DNA of 40,164 nt from Patescibacteria group bacterium UBA6033. GTDB taxonomy: Bacteria; Patescibacteriota; Minisyncoccia; Phycocordibacterales; Phycocordibacteraceae. Made by a program: the position numbers and the translations under genes. Below the pieces are notes generated by a model, which saw nothing but the letters and a program-made list of their open reading frames with translations, was not told where the DNA came from and did not search any database. Below are positions 1-8,430 of this stretch, piece by piece. Numbering within the stretch: the stretch's first letter is position 1; every line of letters starts with the position of its first letter. The DNA is taken from NCBI GenBank assembly GCA_002429325.1, contig DIZH01000026.1, positions 14,468 to 54,631 of the forward strand, read 5' to 3'.

Positions 1-1941
1 CTCGAACCGCTGACCACGTCAGGTGCATTACTCATCGCAGCGTCAGTACTTGCCTTTGCAGGACTCTTCCCTGGAGCAGAGTTCGGCGGCTTGGCGGGGA
101 CATGGTTCGGAGGGATGCTCTCGGGATTCTTTGGATTCTGGGGTGCCTTCGTACTGCTCATTGCAATCATTTCGATTGGCATTGCCATTGTGACCGATAT
201 CGAGGCGCTAGTCATGCTCATGACCGAGAATGTCTCAGCGCTCTGGAAACGTCTACGTTCATCGCGCACTGAAAGCGATGCAGACGGGGATATGGATGAG
301 GAGGACTTTGAAGATGTCGTCGGCGTCCCCGAGACAGACGAGGACATGGATGATACTGCGGAGGAGATACCCCAAGCAGAACATGAGCCCGTCGTGACCA
401 TGTTTAATCATCCGACCAGCGTTGGGAGCGGTATAGCGAACTTTGATGCTGAATACGACCCTCCCCCGCTCTCTATTCTCGGTGCCGATAAAGGGAAACC
501 AGGGGTCGGCGATATCAAGGCAAATGCGAACATCATCAAACGCACGTTCCAGAACTTCGGCATCAATCTTGAAATGGACGAGGTTTCCGTCGGACCGACC
601 GTGACGCGCTATGCCGTGAAGCCGGCCGAGGGCGTCCGACTCTCTAAGATAGTATCGCTCGCGAATAATCTTGAGTTGGCGCTCGCCGCTCACCCAGTGC
701 GCATCGAAGCTCCTATCCCAGGAAAATCGCTCGTCGGCATCGAGGTTCCGAATACTACCAAAGCAATGGTCGGCCTTGGCGGACTCTTGTCATCGGTCGA
801 ATGGTCAGAGAGTACGAAGCCGCTTCTCGCAGCGCTCGGTCGCGATATCACCGGTACGCCGCACTACGCCAATATTGCGAAGATGCCGCACGGCCTCGTC
901 GCCGGTGCCACCGGTTCAGGAAAGTCGGTCGCTATTCATGCTCTCATCACCTCTCTGCTCTATCGCAATGGCCCGAACCAGCTGCGCTTCATCATGATCG
1001 ATCCGAAGCGTGTCGAACTCACGGCGTACAATGGCATTCCTCATCTCTTGACCCCTGTCATTACGGACCCGAAGAAAGCTATCTTCGCCCTCAAGTGGGC
1101 AGCAAAGGAAATGGAACGACGCTATAACATACTCGAGGCTGAGCACGTCCGAGATATCGAGTCGTACCACACGACTATCTTTGAGCCCGCGAAGAAGCGA
1201 GGGGGTGAAGATATTCCAGAGGCGCTTCCCTACATCGCAATCTTCATCGATGAGCTTGCCGATATCATGCATAGCTATCCTCGAGAGCTTGAGTCGGCTA
1301 TCGTCCGCTTGGCACAGATGAGCCGCGCCGTGGGCATTCACCTCATCCTTTCTACTCAGCGTCCGTCCGTAAACGTCATTACTGGCCTTATTAAGGCCAA
1401 CGTCCCGACACGCATGGCGCTGCAAGTCGCCTCGCAGATTGATTCACGCACTATTCTCGACGCTTCTGGTGCCGAGAGCCTACTGGGAGCCGGCGATATG
1501 CTCTATCTCTCGAGCGATATGCAGAAACCAGTCCGTATCCAGACGGCGTACATCAGTGAAAGTGAAGTGAAGAAAGTCGTAAGCTACATCAAGAGCCACA
1601 ATGCCGGCGACCTGACGAGCATCGACTTCGGTGGCGCTGGCACTACCGGTGTTCAGTCTATGGACTCGAATGACGTTATCGGCCTCGTTAACGGCAGTTT
1701 TGATGACGATATCGATGACGACCTATATGAGGATGCCCGCACAGCAGTCGAAGAAGCCGGACGCGCCTCGACCTCCTACCTCCAGCGCAAACTGAAGATA
1801 GGCTATTCGCGCGCTGCACGCCTTATGGACGTGCTTGAGGCTAAGGGCATCATCGGTGCTGCGGACGGGTCAAAGCCGCGCGAGGTCCTCTCAGTCGCGC
1901 CAAGCGGCGCCCCCAGCCCTATAGATGAGGAGGTGTTCTAA
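1..1941 (+). CDS. ftsK: DNA translocase FtsK (5' end outside window)
   Basis: Hexameric ATPase that pumps double-stranded DNA at the division septum during chromosome segregation. The frame is open from base 1, so the N-terminus lies upstream. The visible 646 codons begin in hydrophobic membrane segments (roughly residues 9-75), followed by an acidic linker, the alpha/beta motor and a C-terminal winged-helix gamma domain (roughly 565-635) that reads KOPS-type sites. Walker A is GATGSGKS at residues 302-309 of the fragment, and the Walker B region shows FIDELADIM. A TTG at 91 could start translation, but it would cut into the membrane domain and is unlikely to be real. The next gene follows the stop directly. 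Confidence 0.95.
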   Translation, partial: LEPLTTSGALLIAASVLAFAGLFPGAEFGGLAGTWFGGMLSGFFGFWGAFVLLIAIISIGIAIVTDIEALVMLMTENVSALWKRLRSSRTESDADGDMDEEDFEDVVGVPETDEDMDDTAEEIPQAEHEPVVTMFNHPTSVGSGIANFDAEYDPPPLSILGADKGKPGVGDIKANANIIKRTFQNFGINLEMDEVSVGPTVTRYAVKPAEGVRLSKIVSLANNLELALAAHPVRIEAPIPGKSLVGIEVPNTTKAMVGLGGLLSSVEWSESTKPLLAALGRDITGTPHYANIAKMPHGLVAGATGSGKSVAIHALITSLLYRNGPNQLRFIMIDPKRVELTAYNGIPHLLTPVITDPKKAIFALKWAAKEMERRYNILEAEHVRDIESYHTTIFEPAKKRGGEDIPEALPYIAIFIDELADIMHSYPRELESAIVRLAQMSRAVGIHLILSTQRPSVNVITGLIKANVPTRMALQVASQIDSRTILDASGAESLLGAGDMLYLSSDMQKPVRIQTAYISESEVKKVVSYIKSHNAGDLTSIDFGGAGTTGVQSMDSNDVIGLVNGSFDDDIDDDLYEDARTAVEEAGRASTSYLQRKLKIGYSRAARLMDVLEAKGIIGAADGSKPREVLSVAPSGAPSPIDEEVF

Positions 1942-2271
1942 GTGGGTATGGTCCGCACCCTTATCGCCACGGTACTCCTGATTCTCTTGGGATACGGTCT
2001 GATTGAGGCATGGCCGCTTATCCAAGGACCTGCTCTTTCCATCCAATCCCCTACGAACCAAGCTTCCTTCCCAGGAGGCATCGTGACCGTACGCGGGACA
2101 GCGTCCCGTATCGCGATGCTGACGCTTGATGGGGCGACGGTGATTCATGACGTCGACGGGACCTTTTCGTCAGTACTTACCTTTCCCCGTGGAGCGTCTA
2201 TACTTACCTTTGTAGCCACCGACCGGTTCGGGCGACGTTTGACCGCTACCCGTTCCATATTCGTACCTTAA
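1942..2271 (+). CDS. Small membrane-anchored protein with Ig-like fold
   Basis: 109 residues. One N-terminal membrane helix (about residues 5-27) is followed by a roughly 75-residue beta-rich domain of the kind found in glucodextranase-B/Ig-like modules (IQSPTNQASFPGG, then VRGTAS, then LTFVATDRFG). The GTG start abuts the ftsK TAA stop. An in-frame ATG at 1948 is an alternative. It is probably cotranscribed with ftsK and displayed outside the membrane. No enzymatic motif is seen, and the function is unknown. Confidence 0.72.
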   Translation: MGMVRTLIATVLLILLGYGLIEAWPLIQGPALSIQSPTNQASFPGGIVTVRGTASRIAMLTLDGATVIHDVDGTFSSVLTFPRGASILTFVATDRFGRRLTATRSIFVP

Positions 2272-2272
2272 T

Positions 2273-2278
2273 TACTAT
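2273..2278 (+). promoter_or_regulatory. Possible -10 box of recA (leaderless type)
   Basis: TACTAT ends 7 nt before the recA ATG at 2286. It resembles the TANNNT boxes lying 6 nt before other starts in this window. Spacing is one base longer here, and the AT-rich context makes it less certain. Confidence 0.4.
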
Positions 2279-2285
2279 TACTTCT

Positions 2286-3335
2286 ATGGCATTCGGAAAA
2301 CCAAAAAAAGAAAAAGTTCTCAAGACAATCACTGCAGCAAGTGCAGACAAAACTGAGAAACAGAAATCTATTGATCAAGCGCTCAAAGATATCCGCACGA
2401 AGTTCGGCGATGAAGCAATCACTATCTTCGGCGCAGGCACGCCACAGAAGATTCCTGCGATATCGACCGGCTCAATCGGCCTTGATGCGGCGCTCGGAGT
2501 CGGCGGCCTTCCCTGCGGACGTATCATTGAAATATTCGGACCGGAATCCTCAGGTAAGACGACGCTCGCACTCCATGTCATTGCTGAAGCGCAGAAAGGC
2601 GGCGGCGTCGCTGCTTTTGTCGACGCTGAGCACGCGCTCGACCCGGAATATGCCCGGCGTATCGGTGTGAAGCTCACCGAGCTTCTTATCTCACAACCAG
2701 ACACTGGCGAACAGGCGCTCGATATCGTCGAGAGCCTGGTACGAAGCGGGAACGTCGATGTCATCGTCATCGACTCTGTCGCAGCGCTCACTCCGAAAGA
2801 TGAGATCGAAGGTGAGATGGGTCAGCAGCATGTCGGCAAGCAAGCGCGACTTATGAGCCAGGCGCTCCGCAAACTCACGGCTATCGTCTCGCGTAGCAAG
2901 ACTATCGTCATCTTCATCAACCAGATTCGCATGCAGATCGGCGTTATGTTCGGGAATCCTGAGACCACTCCTGGCGGCAAAGCGCTGAAATTCTATACGT
3001 CCGTGCGCCTCGATATCCGCCGCATCGCGTCTATCAAGAAAGGCGAGGAAGTCGTCGGCGGGCGCGTCCGCGTCAAAGTCGTGAAAAATAAAGTGGCTGC
3101 GCCATTCCGCACGACGGAGTTCGACCTTCTCTATAACGAAGGCATCAGCCGCGAGGGAGAACTCATCGCGCTTGGTGAGAAATATGACCTGGTACAGAAA
3201 TCAGGAGCGAGCTACAAGTTCGGCGAGACACCGCTCGGGCGCGGCTATGATGCCTCTCGCACCTTCCTGCACGACAATAAAGACGTATCGAAGGAGCTTC
3301 TGAAGCAGATTAAGGCGAAACTCGCAGAGGGTTAG
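2286..3335 (+). CDS. recA: Recombinase RecA
   Basis: 349 residues, normal length. RecA forms ATP-dependent filaments on single-stranded DNA for homologous recombination and SOS signalling. Walker A is GPESSGKT at residues 85-92, and the Walker B region is VDVIVIDSVAAL. The family signature ALKFYTSVRLDIRR is present, as is the loop region around IEGEMGQQHVG. The N-terminus carries a lysine-rich extension of about 25 residues. The stop overlaps the stop of a convergent gene by 4 bp, so there is no room for a separate terminator. Confidence 0.98.
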   Translation: MAFGKPKKEKVLKTITAASADKTEKQKSIDQALKDIRTKFGDEAITIFGAGTPQKIPAISTGSIGLDAALGVGGLPCGRIIEIFGPESSGKTTLALHVIAEAQKGGGVAAFVDAEHALDPEYARRIGVKLTELLISQPDTGEQALDIVESLVRSGNVDVIVIDSVAALTPKDEIEGEMGQQHVGKQARLMSQALRKLTAIVSRSKTIVIFINQIRMQIGVMFGNPETTPGGKALKFYTSVRLDIRRIASIKKGEEVVGGRVRVKVVKNKVAAPFRTTEFDLLYNEGISREGELIALGEKYDLVQKSGASYKFGETPLGRGYDASRTFLHDNKDVSKELLKQIKAKLAEG

Positions 3336-3682
3336 AGATATTCGGGGCGCACAAAGAAGCTCGCTATAAAGCGAGTGATTTCGCGTACCAAGAAGATCAG
3401 TGATACTCCGGTGAGTATGGTGAGCGCCTGCACTATCAGACGAGTGTGGGTAAAAGCGGTAAGCCAGAAGGCGAAGAAAGCTCCTCCGTGAGTGGCACTC
3501 GGCATGTTCTCAAACACATGCGCGACCCAGACTTCCCTGCCGATGCCCCACAAAGCCGCAACGACTGTGATGACGACGAGCGTCACGGTGGAAATAACGA
3601 GTGTCAGCATGCGAATGAGACGCACCCGCCGCATAACGATGAGCTCAATGTCAGAGGGATTAGCCATAGTGTTGTTCATCAT
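3332..3682 (-). CDS. Small two-helix membrane protein next to the sigma factor
   Basis: About 116 residues with two predicted membrane helices (around 25-50 and 75-100) and charged ends. The start is ambiguous. ATGs at 3682 and 3679 follow an AAAGAAG purine run, while ATG 3667 gives a short overlap with the sigma-factor stop. The gene sits directly downstream of the sigma gene and overlaps its end, so the two are probably translationally coupled. A membrane partner or anti-sigma role is suggested by position only; no known anti-sigma motif is seen. Confidence 0.65.
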   Translation of the reverse strand: MMNNTMANPSDIELIVMRRVRLIRMLTLVISTVTLVVITVVAALWGIGREVWVAHVFENMPSATHGGAFFAFWLTAFTHTRLIVQALTILTGVSLIFLVREITRFIASFFVRPEYL

Positions 3683-4244
3683 ATGCTTCTTTAAATAATT
3701 TCTTTGCACGGTGGACGCGCGTTTTGACCGCTGGCACGGACAGCCCTTCCTTCTCGGCTATCTCTTCCTGGCTTTTCCCTTCTATGAATTGCAGCCGCAG
3801 TATCTTCGCAGAAGTCTCGGGAAGTCTCGCCAAAGCCGCAATGACCTCATCTCGTATAGAAAGATCTTCGAGGAACTCGGCTCGTGCGTCAGGGAGCGAT
3901 TCGTAATGTTCCGGCTCAAGTTCAGCTCTGTGGCCGCTTTCCTTGCGCCGCGCCACGTATTTCGTGTAGGCAACACGATTGAGGATGGTGTACATCCACG
4001 AGGAGAAACTGGCTCCTTCCTGCGGCCGATATTTGTCCGCATAGAGGTACATCTTGGTGAAAGCATCTTGCACCACCTCCTCTGCGTCCTCAGGGTTTCG
4101 CAGGATGGTCCTGGCGCGGCGCAGGAGCGCCGCTTCATACCGGCGTACCAACACTGCAAAAAGCTCTGGCTCGCGCTTAGAACGCGCCAATATCTCCGCA
4201 TCTGTCAGGGCGTTTACTTCCTCGGCGAAACTTGAAAAAGTCAT
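3660..4244 (-). CDS. ECF-like sigma-70 family RNA polymerase sigma factor
   Basis: About 194 residues. Region 2 includes RNPEDAEEVVQDAFTKMY and the W-containing SSWMYTILNRVA. Region 4 carries the helix-turn-helix QEEIAEKEGLSVPAVKTRV. Regions 1 and 3 are absent, which is the ECF two-domain layout. It would recruit core RNA polymerase to an alternative promoter set. ATG 4244 is chosen because a TATGCT box lies just upstream; ATG 4259 would add five residues. The gene diverges from efp and overlaps the following membrane-protein gene. Confidence 0.9.
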   Translation of the reverse strand: MTFSSFAEEVNALTDAEILARSKREPELFAVLVRRYEAALLRRARTILRNPEDAEEVVQDAFTKMYLYADKYRPQEGASFSSWMYTILNRVAYTKYVARRKESGHRAELEPEHYESLPDARAEFLEDLSIRDEVIAALARLPETSAKILRLQFIEGKSQEEIAEKEGLSVPAVKTRVHRAKKLFKEAYDEQHYG

Positions 4245-4335
4245 TATGTCTGTTAGCATACACCAGTCCGCCGTCGGCGGTACTTTTTATAACTCATCCC
4301 TCGGGCTTTGAGTTTCCCCTTATACTTAATCCCTT

Positions 4336-4341
4336 TATACT
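4336..4341 (+). promoter_or_regulatory. -10 box of efp, leaderless type
   Basis: TATACT followed by exactly 6 nt and then the efp ATG at 4348. Transcription would start at or next to the A of the start codon. A second TATACT lies at 4321-4326. Confidence 0.55.
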
Positions 4342-4347
4342 ATTCCT

Positions 4348-4923
4348 ATGGCCGTACTCGCATACAACGAAATCCTCCCGAAGAAGATTATCAATTATAA
4401 TGACGCTCCGTTCGAAGTGCTTTCTGCGCATATTTTCCGCATGCAGAAGAGAAAACCGGTCAATCAGACCCGCCTCCGCAATATGGTAAGTGGCAGCGTC
4501 TTGGAAATCTCGTTCCACTCCAACGAGACAGTGACTGAGGCGGACACCGAACACATGAATGCTGTCTATCTTTACAGCAACGGCAAAGAAAGCTGGTTCG
4601 CCGAGGAAGGTAATCCGAAGAACCGCTTCTCCTTCCCTGCCGAGAATGTGCACGACCAAGTGCAGTGGCTCGCACAGAACACCGTCGTCGAAGTACTCAC
4701 GTATGACGAGAAGCCTATGACCATCAAGATACCCGTCAAGGTTGAGCTCGAGGTCAAAGAGGCGCCGCCAGCAGTGAAAGGTAATACCGTCAGTGGCGGC
4801 ACGAAACTCGCGACTGTCTCGACAGGAGCCAAGGTCAACGTTCCCCTCTTCATCAACCCGGGCGACATCATTAGAATAAACACAGATACCGGCGACTACG
4901 CCGAACGCGTCGAGAAGGCATAA
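4348..4923 (+). CDS. efp: Elongation factor P with atypical tip loop
   Basis: 191 residues, the usual three-domain size: KOW-like domain I, then two OB-fold domains. EF-P relieves ribosomes stalled at polyproline. The C-terminus matches the family: GTKLATVSTGAKVNVPLF, then INPGDIIRINTDTGDYAERV. The domain I tip normally reads PGKG around modifiable Lys34. Here residues 32-37 read MQKRKP, so Lys34 is kept but the flanking P, G and G are not. It is a monocistronic gene with a leaderless-type promoter and a strong terminator shared with rpsR. Confidence 0.92.
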   Translation: MAVLAYNEILPKKIINYNDAPFEVLSAHIFRMQKRKPVNQTRLRNMVSGSVLEISFHSNETVTEADTEHMNAVYLYSNGKESWFAEEGNPKNRFSFPAENVHDQVQWLAQNTVVEVLTYDEKPMTIKIPVKVELEVKEAPPAVKGNTVSGGTKLATVSTGAKVNVPLFINPGDIIRINTDTGDYAERVEKA

Positions 4924-4925
4924 TG

Positions 4926-4960
4926 AAATAAAAAAACCGCTTGAAGCGGTTTTTTTATTT
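4926..4960. terminator. Bidirectional intrinsic terminator between efp and rpsR
   Basis: AAAAAACCGCTTGAAGCGGTTTTTTT hairpin core: stem ACCGCTT/AAGCGGT with A and T runs on both sides. It serves convergent efp (+) and rpsR (-). Confidence 0.9.
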
Positions 4961-4974
4961 CTCGGTTACTGCAC

Positions 4975-5187
4975 TTAGGCAGCAACGTAAGGAAGGAGTG
5001 CCATAAAGCGAGCACGCTTGATGGACTGAGTGATTTCGCGCTGCTTTCCTGCAGGGATGCCCGTGCGCTTCTTCGCGAGTATCTTTGCATGCGGATTGAT
5101 GAATTGCTTCAAATACGCGACGTCTTTGTAGTCGATGAATTTCTTGAGCTCTATTTCTTCACGTTCAGATTGGTATGCCATATTCAA
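4975..5187 (-). CDS. rpsR: 30S ribosomal protein bS18
   Basis: 70 residues. It binds the 30S platform next to bS6. The diagnostic core is FIDYKDVAYLKQFI, followed by ILAKKRTGIPAGKQREI and IKRARFMALLPY. ATG 5187 lies 3 nt after the ssb stop; ATG 5181 (MAYQSE) is an alternative. It is the last gene of the conserved rpsF-ssb-rpsR operon. rplI (bL9), which follows rpsR in many bacteria, is not here: a terminator and convergent efp come instead. Confidence 0.96.
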   Translation of the reverse strand: MNMAYQSEREEIELKKFIDYKDVAYLKQFINPHAKILAKKRTGIPAGKQREITQSIKRARFMALLPYVAA

Positions 5188-5190
5188 TAA

Positions 5191-5646
5191 TTAAAAAGGA
5201 ATGTCTTCCGGATTGATTTCTTCGTCAGGATATTTGATGTCCCCTGCTCCCTCGCTCGGAGCCGGCTGCTCCTCGTGCGAGCTTGCTGAAGAGCCTGCGC
5301 CCGCAGCTGCTTTCCCGCCATCGGCGCCGAACTGGAAGTTCTCGACAATAATCTCAGTGCGGTAATTCTTCTTGCCAGTCTCCTTATCGTCCCACGAGCG
5401 TGTCGTGATGCGACCTTCGATGAAGACTGGGCGACCTTTCTTGCAGTACTGAGCAAGAACTTCTGCTGTGCGACCGAACGCAACAATATTGTGGAACTCC
5501 GTTGCTTCCTGTCGCTGTCCGCTCTTGTCCTTGAAGGAACGGTTCGTCGCGAGACCGAAATTAGCTACCTGGCTTCCACCCGGAAGCGCCTTGAGTTCTG
5601 GATCACGAGTGAGGTTGCCGTAGAGGAAGACTTTGTTGAGGTACAT
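5191..5646 (-). CDS. ssb: Single-stranded DNA-binding protein
   Basis: 151 residues. An N-terminal OB fold (about 1-105, MYLNKVFLYGNLTRDPELK onward) is followed by a Gly/Ala/Ser-rich linker and the acidic tail EEINPEDIPF, which docks SSB-partner proteins. It protects single-stranded DNA in replication and repair. It lies between rpsF and rpsR, 7 nt after rpsF, so all three are expected on one transcript. Confidence 0.96.
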   Translation of the reverse strand: MYLNKVFLYGNLTRDPELKALPGGSQVANFGLATNRSFKDKSGQRQEATEFHNIVAFGRTAEVLAQYCKKGRPVFIEGRITTRSWDDKETGKKNYRTEIIVENFQFGADGGKAAAGAGSSASSHEEQPAPSEGAGDIKYPDEEINPEDIPF

Positions 5647-5653
5647 GATGTGA

Positions 5654-6142
5654 TTATATCGTAGCCGTCTCGATTGCGGCGTCGACCTCTGTGTTTAGCA
5701 CTTCCTCAGGATCAGACTCAGGTGCCGGAGCCTTCTCGCGAAGCTCATGGACTTCGAGAGCGTGGCGCGCTGCATCCTTCGTCGTAATGAGGTCGATAAA
5801 GCGAACAATCGCTTTGTTTGCGTCGGCAGCACTGATAACTTCAGCATGCTGTGGCGCTGTGGTCTCGTAGACGATCCAGGCAAAATATGCGGAGTTGAAG
5901 TCACGGCGGCCAGCAACTTCTTGGCGGGAGATGGTGTAGGCGAGCTGGATCTTCTCCGGCTCGACTTCAGCAATAACGGTACCTTTCGAAGCGAGAAGGG
6001 TGTGGATGGCCTTATAGGCCTTCTTTACCTCCTCAAGGGGCAATTCTGGGTCGAGGTGGAAACCCAATTCGTATACGCGGGGCTCTGCACCCGTATCCTC
6101 GAGTTCGCTCACGAGCACGTCTTCATCCTGATTCTTAGCCAT
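5654..6142 (-). CDS. rpsF: 30S ribosomal protein bS6
   Basis: 162 residues, longer than the usual 95-135. The ferredoxin-like S6 fold spans about residues 20-115 (RVYELGFHLDPEL, then YTISRQEVAGRRDFNSAYF). The acidic N-terminal extension and a roughly 45-residue acidic C-terminal tail make up the extra length. It is the first gene of rpsF-ssb-rpsR. A TAGGAT box lies 9 nt before the ATG, slightly outside the 6-nt leaderless spacing seen elsewhere. Confidence 0.93.
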   Translation of the reverse strand: MAKNQDEDVLVSELEDTGAEPRVYELGFHLDPELPLEEVKKAYKAIHTLLASKGTVIAEVEPEKIQLAYTISRQEVAGRRDFNSAYFAWIVYETTAPQHAEVISAADANKAIVRFIDLITTKDAARHALEVHELREKAPAPESDPEEVLNTEVDAAIETATI

Positions 6143-6200
6143 AATTCCCGCATCCTAACACGCCAGAGCGGCACATACAAGAGCCGCGGCTCCTGCCAGA

Positions 6201-6998
6201 CTAGAGAGAGAACATCTTTCGGGAATTCGCCACAAGAGCGAGACGGACGACTTCCCTATCCTCGCCGCGTATCTCGGCAATCTTCGTCACCACGTCTTTG
6301 ACCGAAAGTGGGTCGTTGCGCTGTCCGCGGCGGCTGAGAGGGGCGACATACGGCGCATCAGTTTCTGAGAGAATACTCTCGAGTGGTACCGTTTTAATAA
6401 CGGCATCGTAGTCCCGTGCGAACGTAATGACCGCTGTAAAGGAAAGCGTAAAACCGAGCGCAATGAATGCTTGCGCCTCCTCTACTCCGCCCACAAAGAA
6501 ATGCATGTCGCCGCGCAAGTTGGGATATGTCTTCTTCGCCTCGGTCAGCAGAGCTAGTACATCCGCGTACGCGTCTTGCGTTCCTTTCGTCGGGCGCGAA
6601 TGAATGATGAGCGGCAAGTCGAGCTCAGCTGCAAGTTGTATCTGGTCATTGAAAATAGCTTTCTGCTTGCGCTTCACTTCTTCTGTCACTTCGGTGGGCC
6701 TAAAGTAATCGAGACCGCACTCCCCTATCGCAACGACCTTCGGACTCTTCGCAAGTTCTCGGTACTGCTTCGCTTCATACCATTCATCGGCTTCGTGATT
6801 GGGGTGCAAACCGATTGAGGCATAGATATGCTCATATTTCTCCGCGAGCTCTACTGCTTTCTTTGAGGAGTCGAGGTCGCAGCCGACGACGATACCCATG
6901 ATGCCCTCTTCTTGCATCTCTGTAGCAAGCGCATCTCTATCCTCGTCGTACTGCGCGAACTGCAGGTGGCAGTGCGCATCTATGTACTTAGTCGTCAT
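6201..6998 (-). CDS. tatD: TatD family metal-dependent DNase/hydrolase
   Basis: 265 residues, a TIM-barrel amidohydrolase-fold enzyme with 3'-5' DNase or deoxyribonuclease activity in studied members. Metal ligands are visible: DAHCHL near the N-terminus, the IGECGLDYF glutamate, IIHSR histidine, MHFFVGG histidine and SETDAPYVAP aspartate. ATG 6998 overlaps the metG stop by 4 bp, so it is translationally coupled to metG. This metG-tatD pairing is common in bacteria. Confidence 0.93.
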   Translation of the reverse strand: MTTKYIDAHCHLQFAQYDEDRDALATEMQEEGIMGIVVGCDLDSSKKAVELAEKYEHIYASIGLHPNHEADEWYEAKQYRELAKSPKVVAIGECGLDYFRPTEVTEEVKRKQKAIFNDQIQLAAELDLPLIIHSRPTKGTQDAYADVLALLTEAKKTYPNLRGDMHFFVGGVEEAQAFIALGFTLSFTAVITFARDYDAVIKTVPLESILSETDAPYVAPLSRRGQRNDPLSVKDVVTKIAEIRGEDREVVRLALVANSRKMFSL

Positions 6999-8428
6999 GC
7001 GGGTAGGCGCGGGAAAAGATTCTCCGGTTTTTTGTTCTCCCGCACTGCTTTTTTTATAATCTCGCTCGTCGCAGGCATAAACGGTCGAAGAGCTCTTCCG
7101 ATGAAATCTAACGTATCAACCATGTCTCCAATCATATTCTTCCCTTCTTCCGGACTTTCTTTCACGAGCTTGAAGGGCTCTTCGCGCGTAATACGCTCGT
7201 CAAGAGCTTGGATGTGTAGCCAGACTGAATCCATTGCCCTATTGAACATGAAATCTCCAGTATGATCTGACGCCTCGAGAGGGACTCCCTGGTTAGTTGG
7301 CGTGATAGGACCGAGTAGATTACTCTCTGCGAGCTTCATCACGCGCGCAACGAGGTTGCCGAGACCATTTGTAAGATTCGCGGTATACCATTCGTCAAGC
7401 CGCTGCCACGTCACGTCTGAATCTTCCGTAGGATGCACATGGCGCAGGAGCATATATCGAGTTGCGTCAGTTCCATACTTCTTTACGAGGTCATACGGAC
7501 TGATGACGTTCCCGATCGATTTGCTCATCTTCCTATCATCACTCGTGATGAAACCGTGATAGAACACCGCATCAGTGGCTTTGATGCCGGCGGACTTAAG
7601 CATCGCCTGCCAGATGAGCGATTGGAAGCGCAGCTGATCCTTCCCCGCTACCTGGAGAGTCTTCCCTCCTTCCCAGTATTTCTCGAAATTACCCTCTGCA
7701 TCACCCGGCCAGTCGAGTGTGGAGATATAGCTCGTGAGCGCATCGAACCACACGTACATGACCTGCGTATCATCATCCGGCACCGGGATGCCCCACGTAA
7801 GCCGTTCTTTCTCGCGCGAAATACTGAAATCTTCGAGGCCGCCTTTCACGAAATTTATTGCTTCCTGTCGGCGCCATTCCGGTACGACAACACCAGGCTT
7901 CTCGAGATACTCGAGAAGATACTGTTCGTAGTTCGAAAAACGGAAAAAGTAATTCTTCTCCTTGAGCACTTGCGGTGCGACACCATGGTCTGGACACTTT
8001 CCATCTACGAGATCCTTCTCAGTGACGAATGCCTCATGACCGACGCAGTACAAGCCTTCGTATTCCTTCTGATAGATGTCACCGTTTGCGGCGCAGCGCC
8101 GCCACATTTCTTGGGCGGCTATGACATGCTTGTCATCCGTCGTCCGGATGAACGTGGGGTTATCAAGATCAAGCGCTTCTTTCAGTTTCTGAAATTCACT
8201 CGCGTAGTAGTCGACATATTCCTGGACACCCTTCCCTGCTTTCTTTGCCGCTTCAAATATCTTCTGGCCGTGTTCATCCGTACCCGTATTGAAGAAGACG
8301 TCGTCCCCCTGCGCGCGCCACGCGCGCACGAGCGCATCGGCTTGCACAAGCTCAAGCGCGAATCCGATATGCGGATCCGAGTTTACATACGGGAGCGTGG
8401 TGGTGAGGTAGCGCGCACTCATAGACAT
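6995..8428 (-). CDS. metG: Methionyl-tRNA synthetase, short form
   Basis: 477 residues of class I MetRS charging tRNA-Met. The HIGH motif is PHIGFALE near residue 20, and the KMSKS motif is RKMSKSIGNV. It ends after the anticodon-binding helical domain and has no C-terminal EMAP/Arc1p-like tRNA-binding domain; a stand-alone protein of that type is encoded at 35572-35928. ATGs at 8428 and 8422 are both possible, 2 or 8 nt after the upstream gene's stop. Confidence 0.96.
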   Translation of the reverse strand: MSMSARYLTTTLPYVNSDPHIGFALELVQADALVRAWRAQGDDVFFNTGTDEHGQKIFEAAKKAGKGVQEYVDYYASEFQKLKEALDLDNPTFIRTTDDKHVIAAQEMWRRCAANGDIYQKEYEGLYCVGHEAFVTEKDLVDGKCPDHGVAPQVLKEKNYFFRFSNYEQYLLEYLEKPGVVVPEWRRQEAINFVKGGLEDFSISREKERLTWGIPVPDDDTQVMYVWFDALTSYISTLDWPGDAEGNFEKYWEGGKTLQVAGKDQLRFQSLIWQAMLKSAGIKATDAVFYHGFITSDDRKMSKSIGNVISPYDLVKKYGTDATRYMLLRHVHPTEDSDVTWQRLDEWYTANLTNGLGNLVARVMKLAESNLLGPITPTNQGVPLEASDHTGDFMFNRAMDSVWLHIQALDERITREEPFKLVKESPEEGKNMIGDMVDTLDFIGRALRPFMPATSEIIKKAVRENKKPENLFPRLPA

Positions 8429-8430
8429 AC

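Noticed and set aside
4267..4279. CCGCC-GT-CGGCGG hairpin in the sigma/efp intergenic gap
   Set aside because: It could be a weak terminator or an operator, but no transcript ends there and the stem is only five or six pairs; not enough to call.
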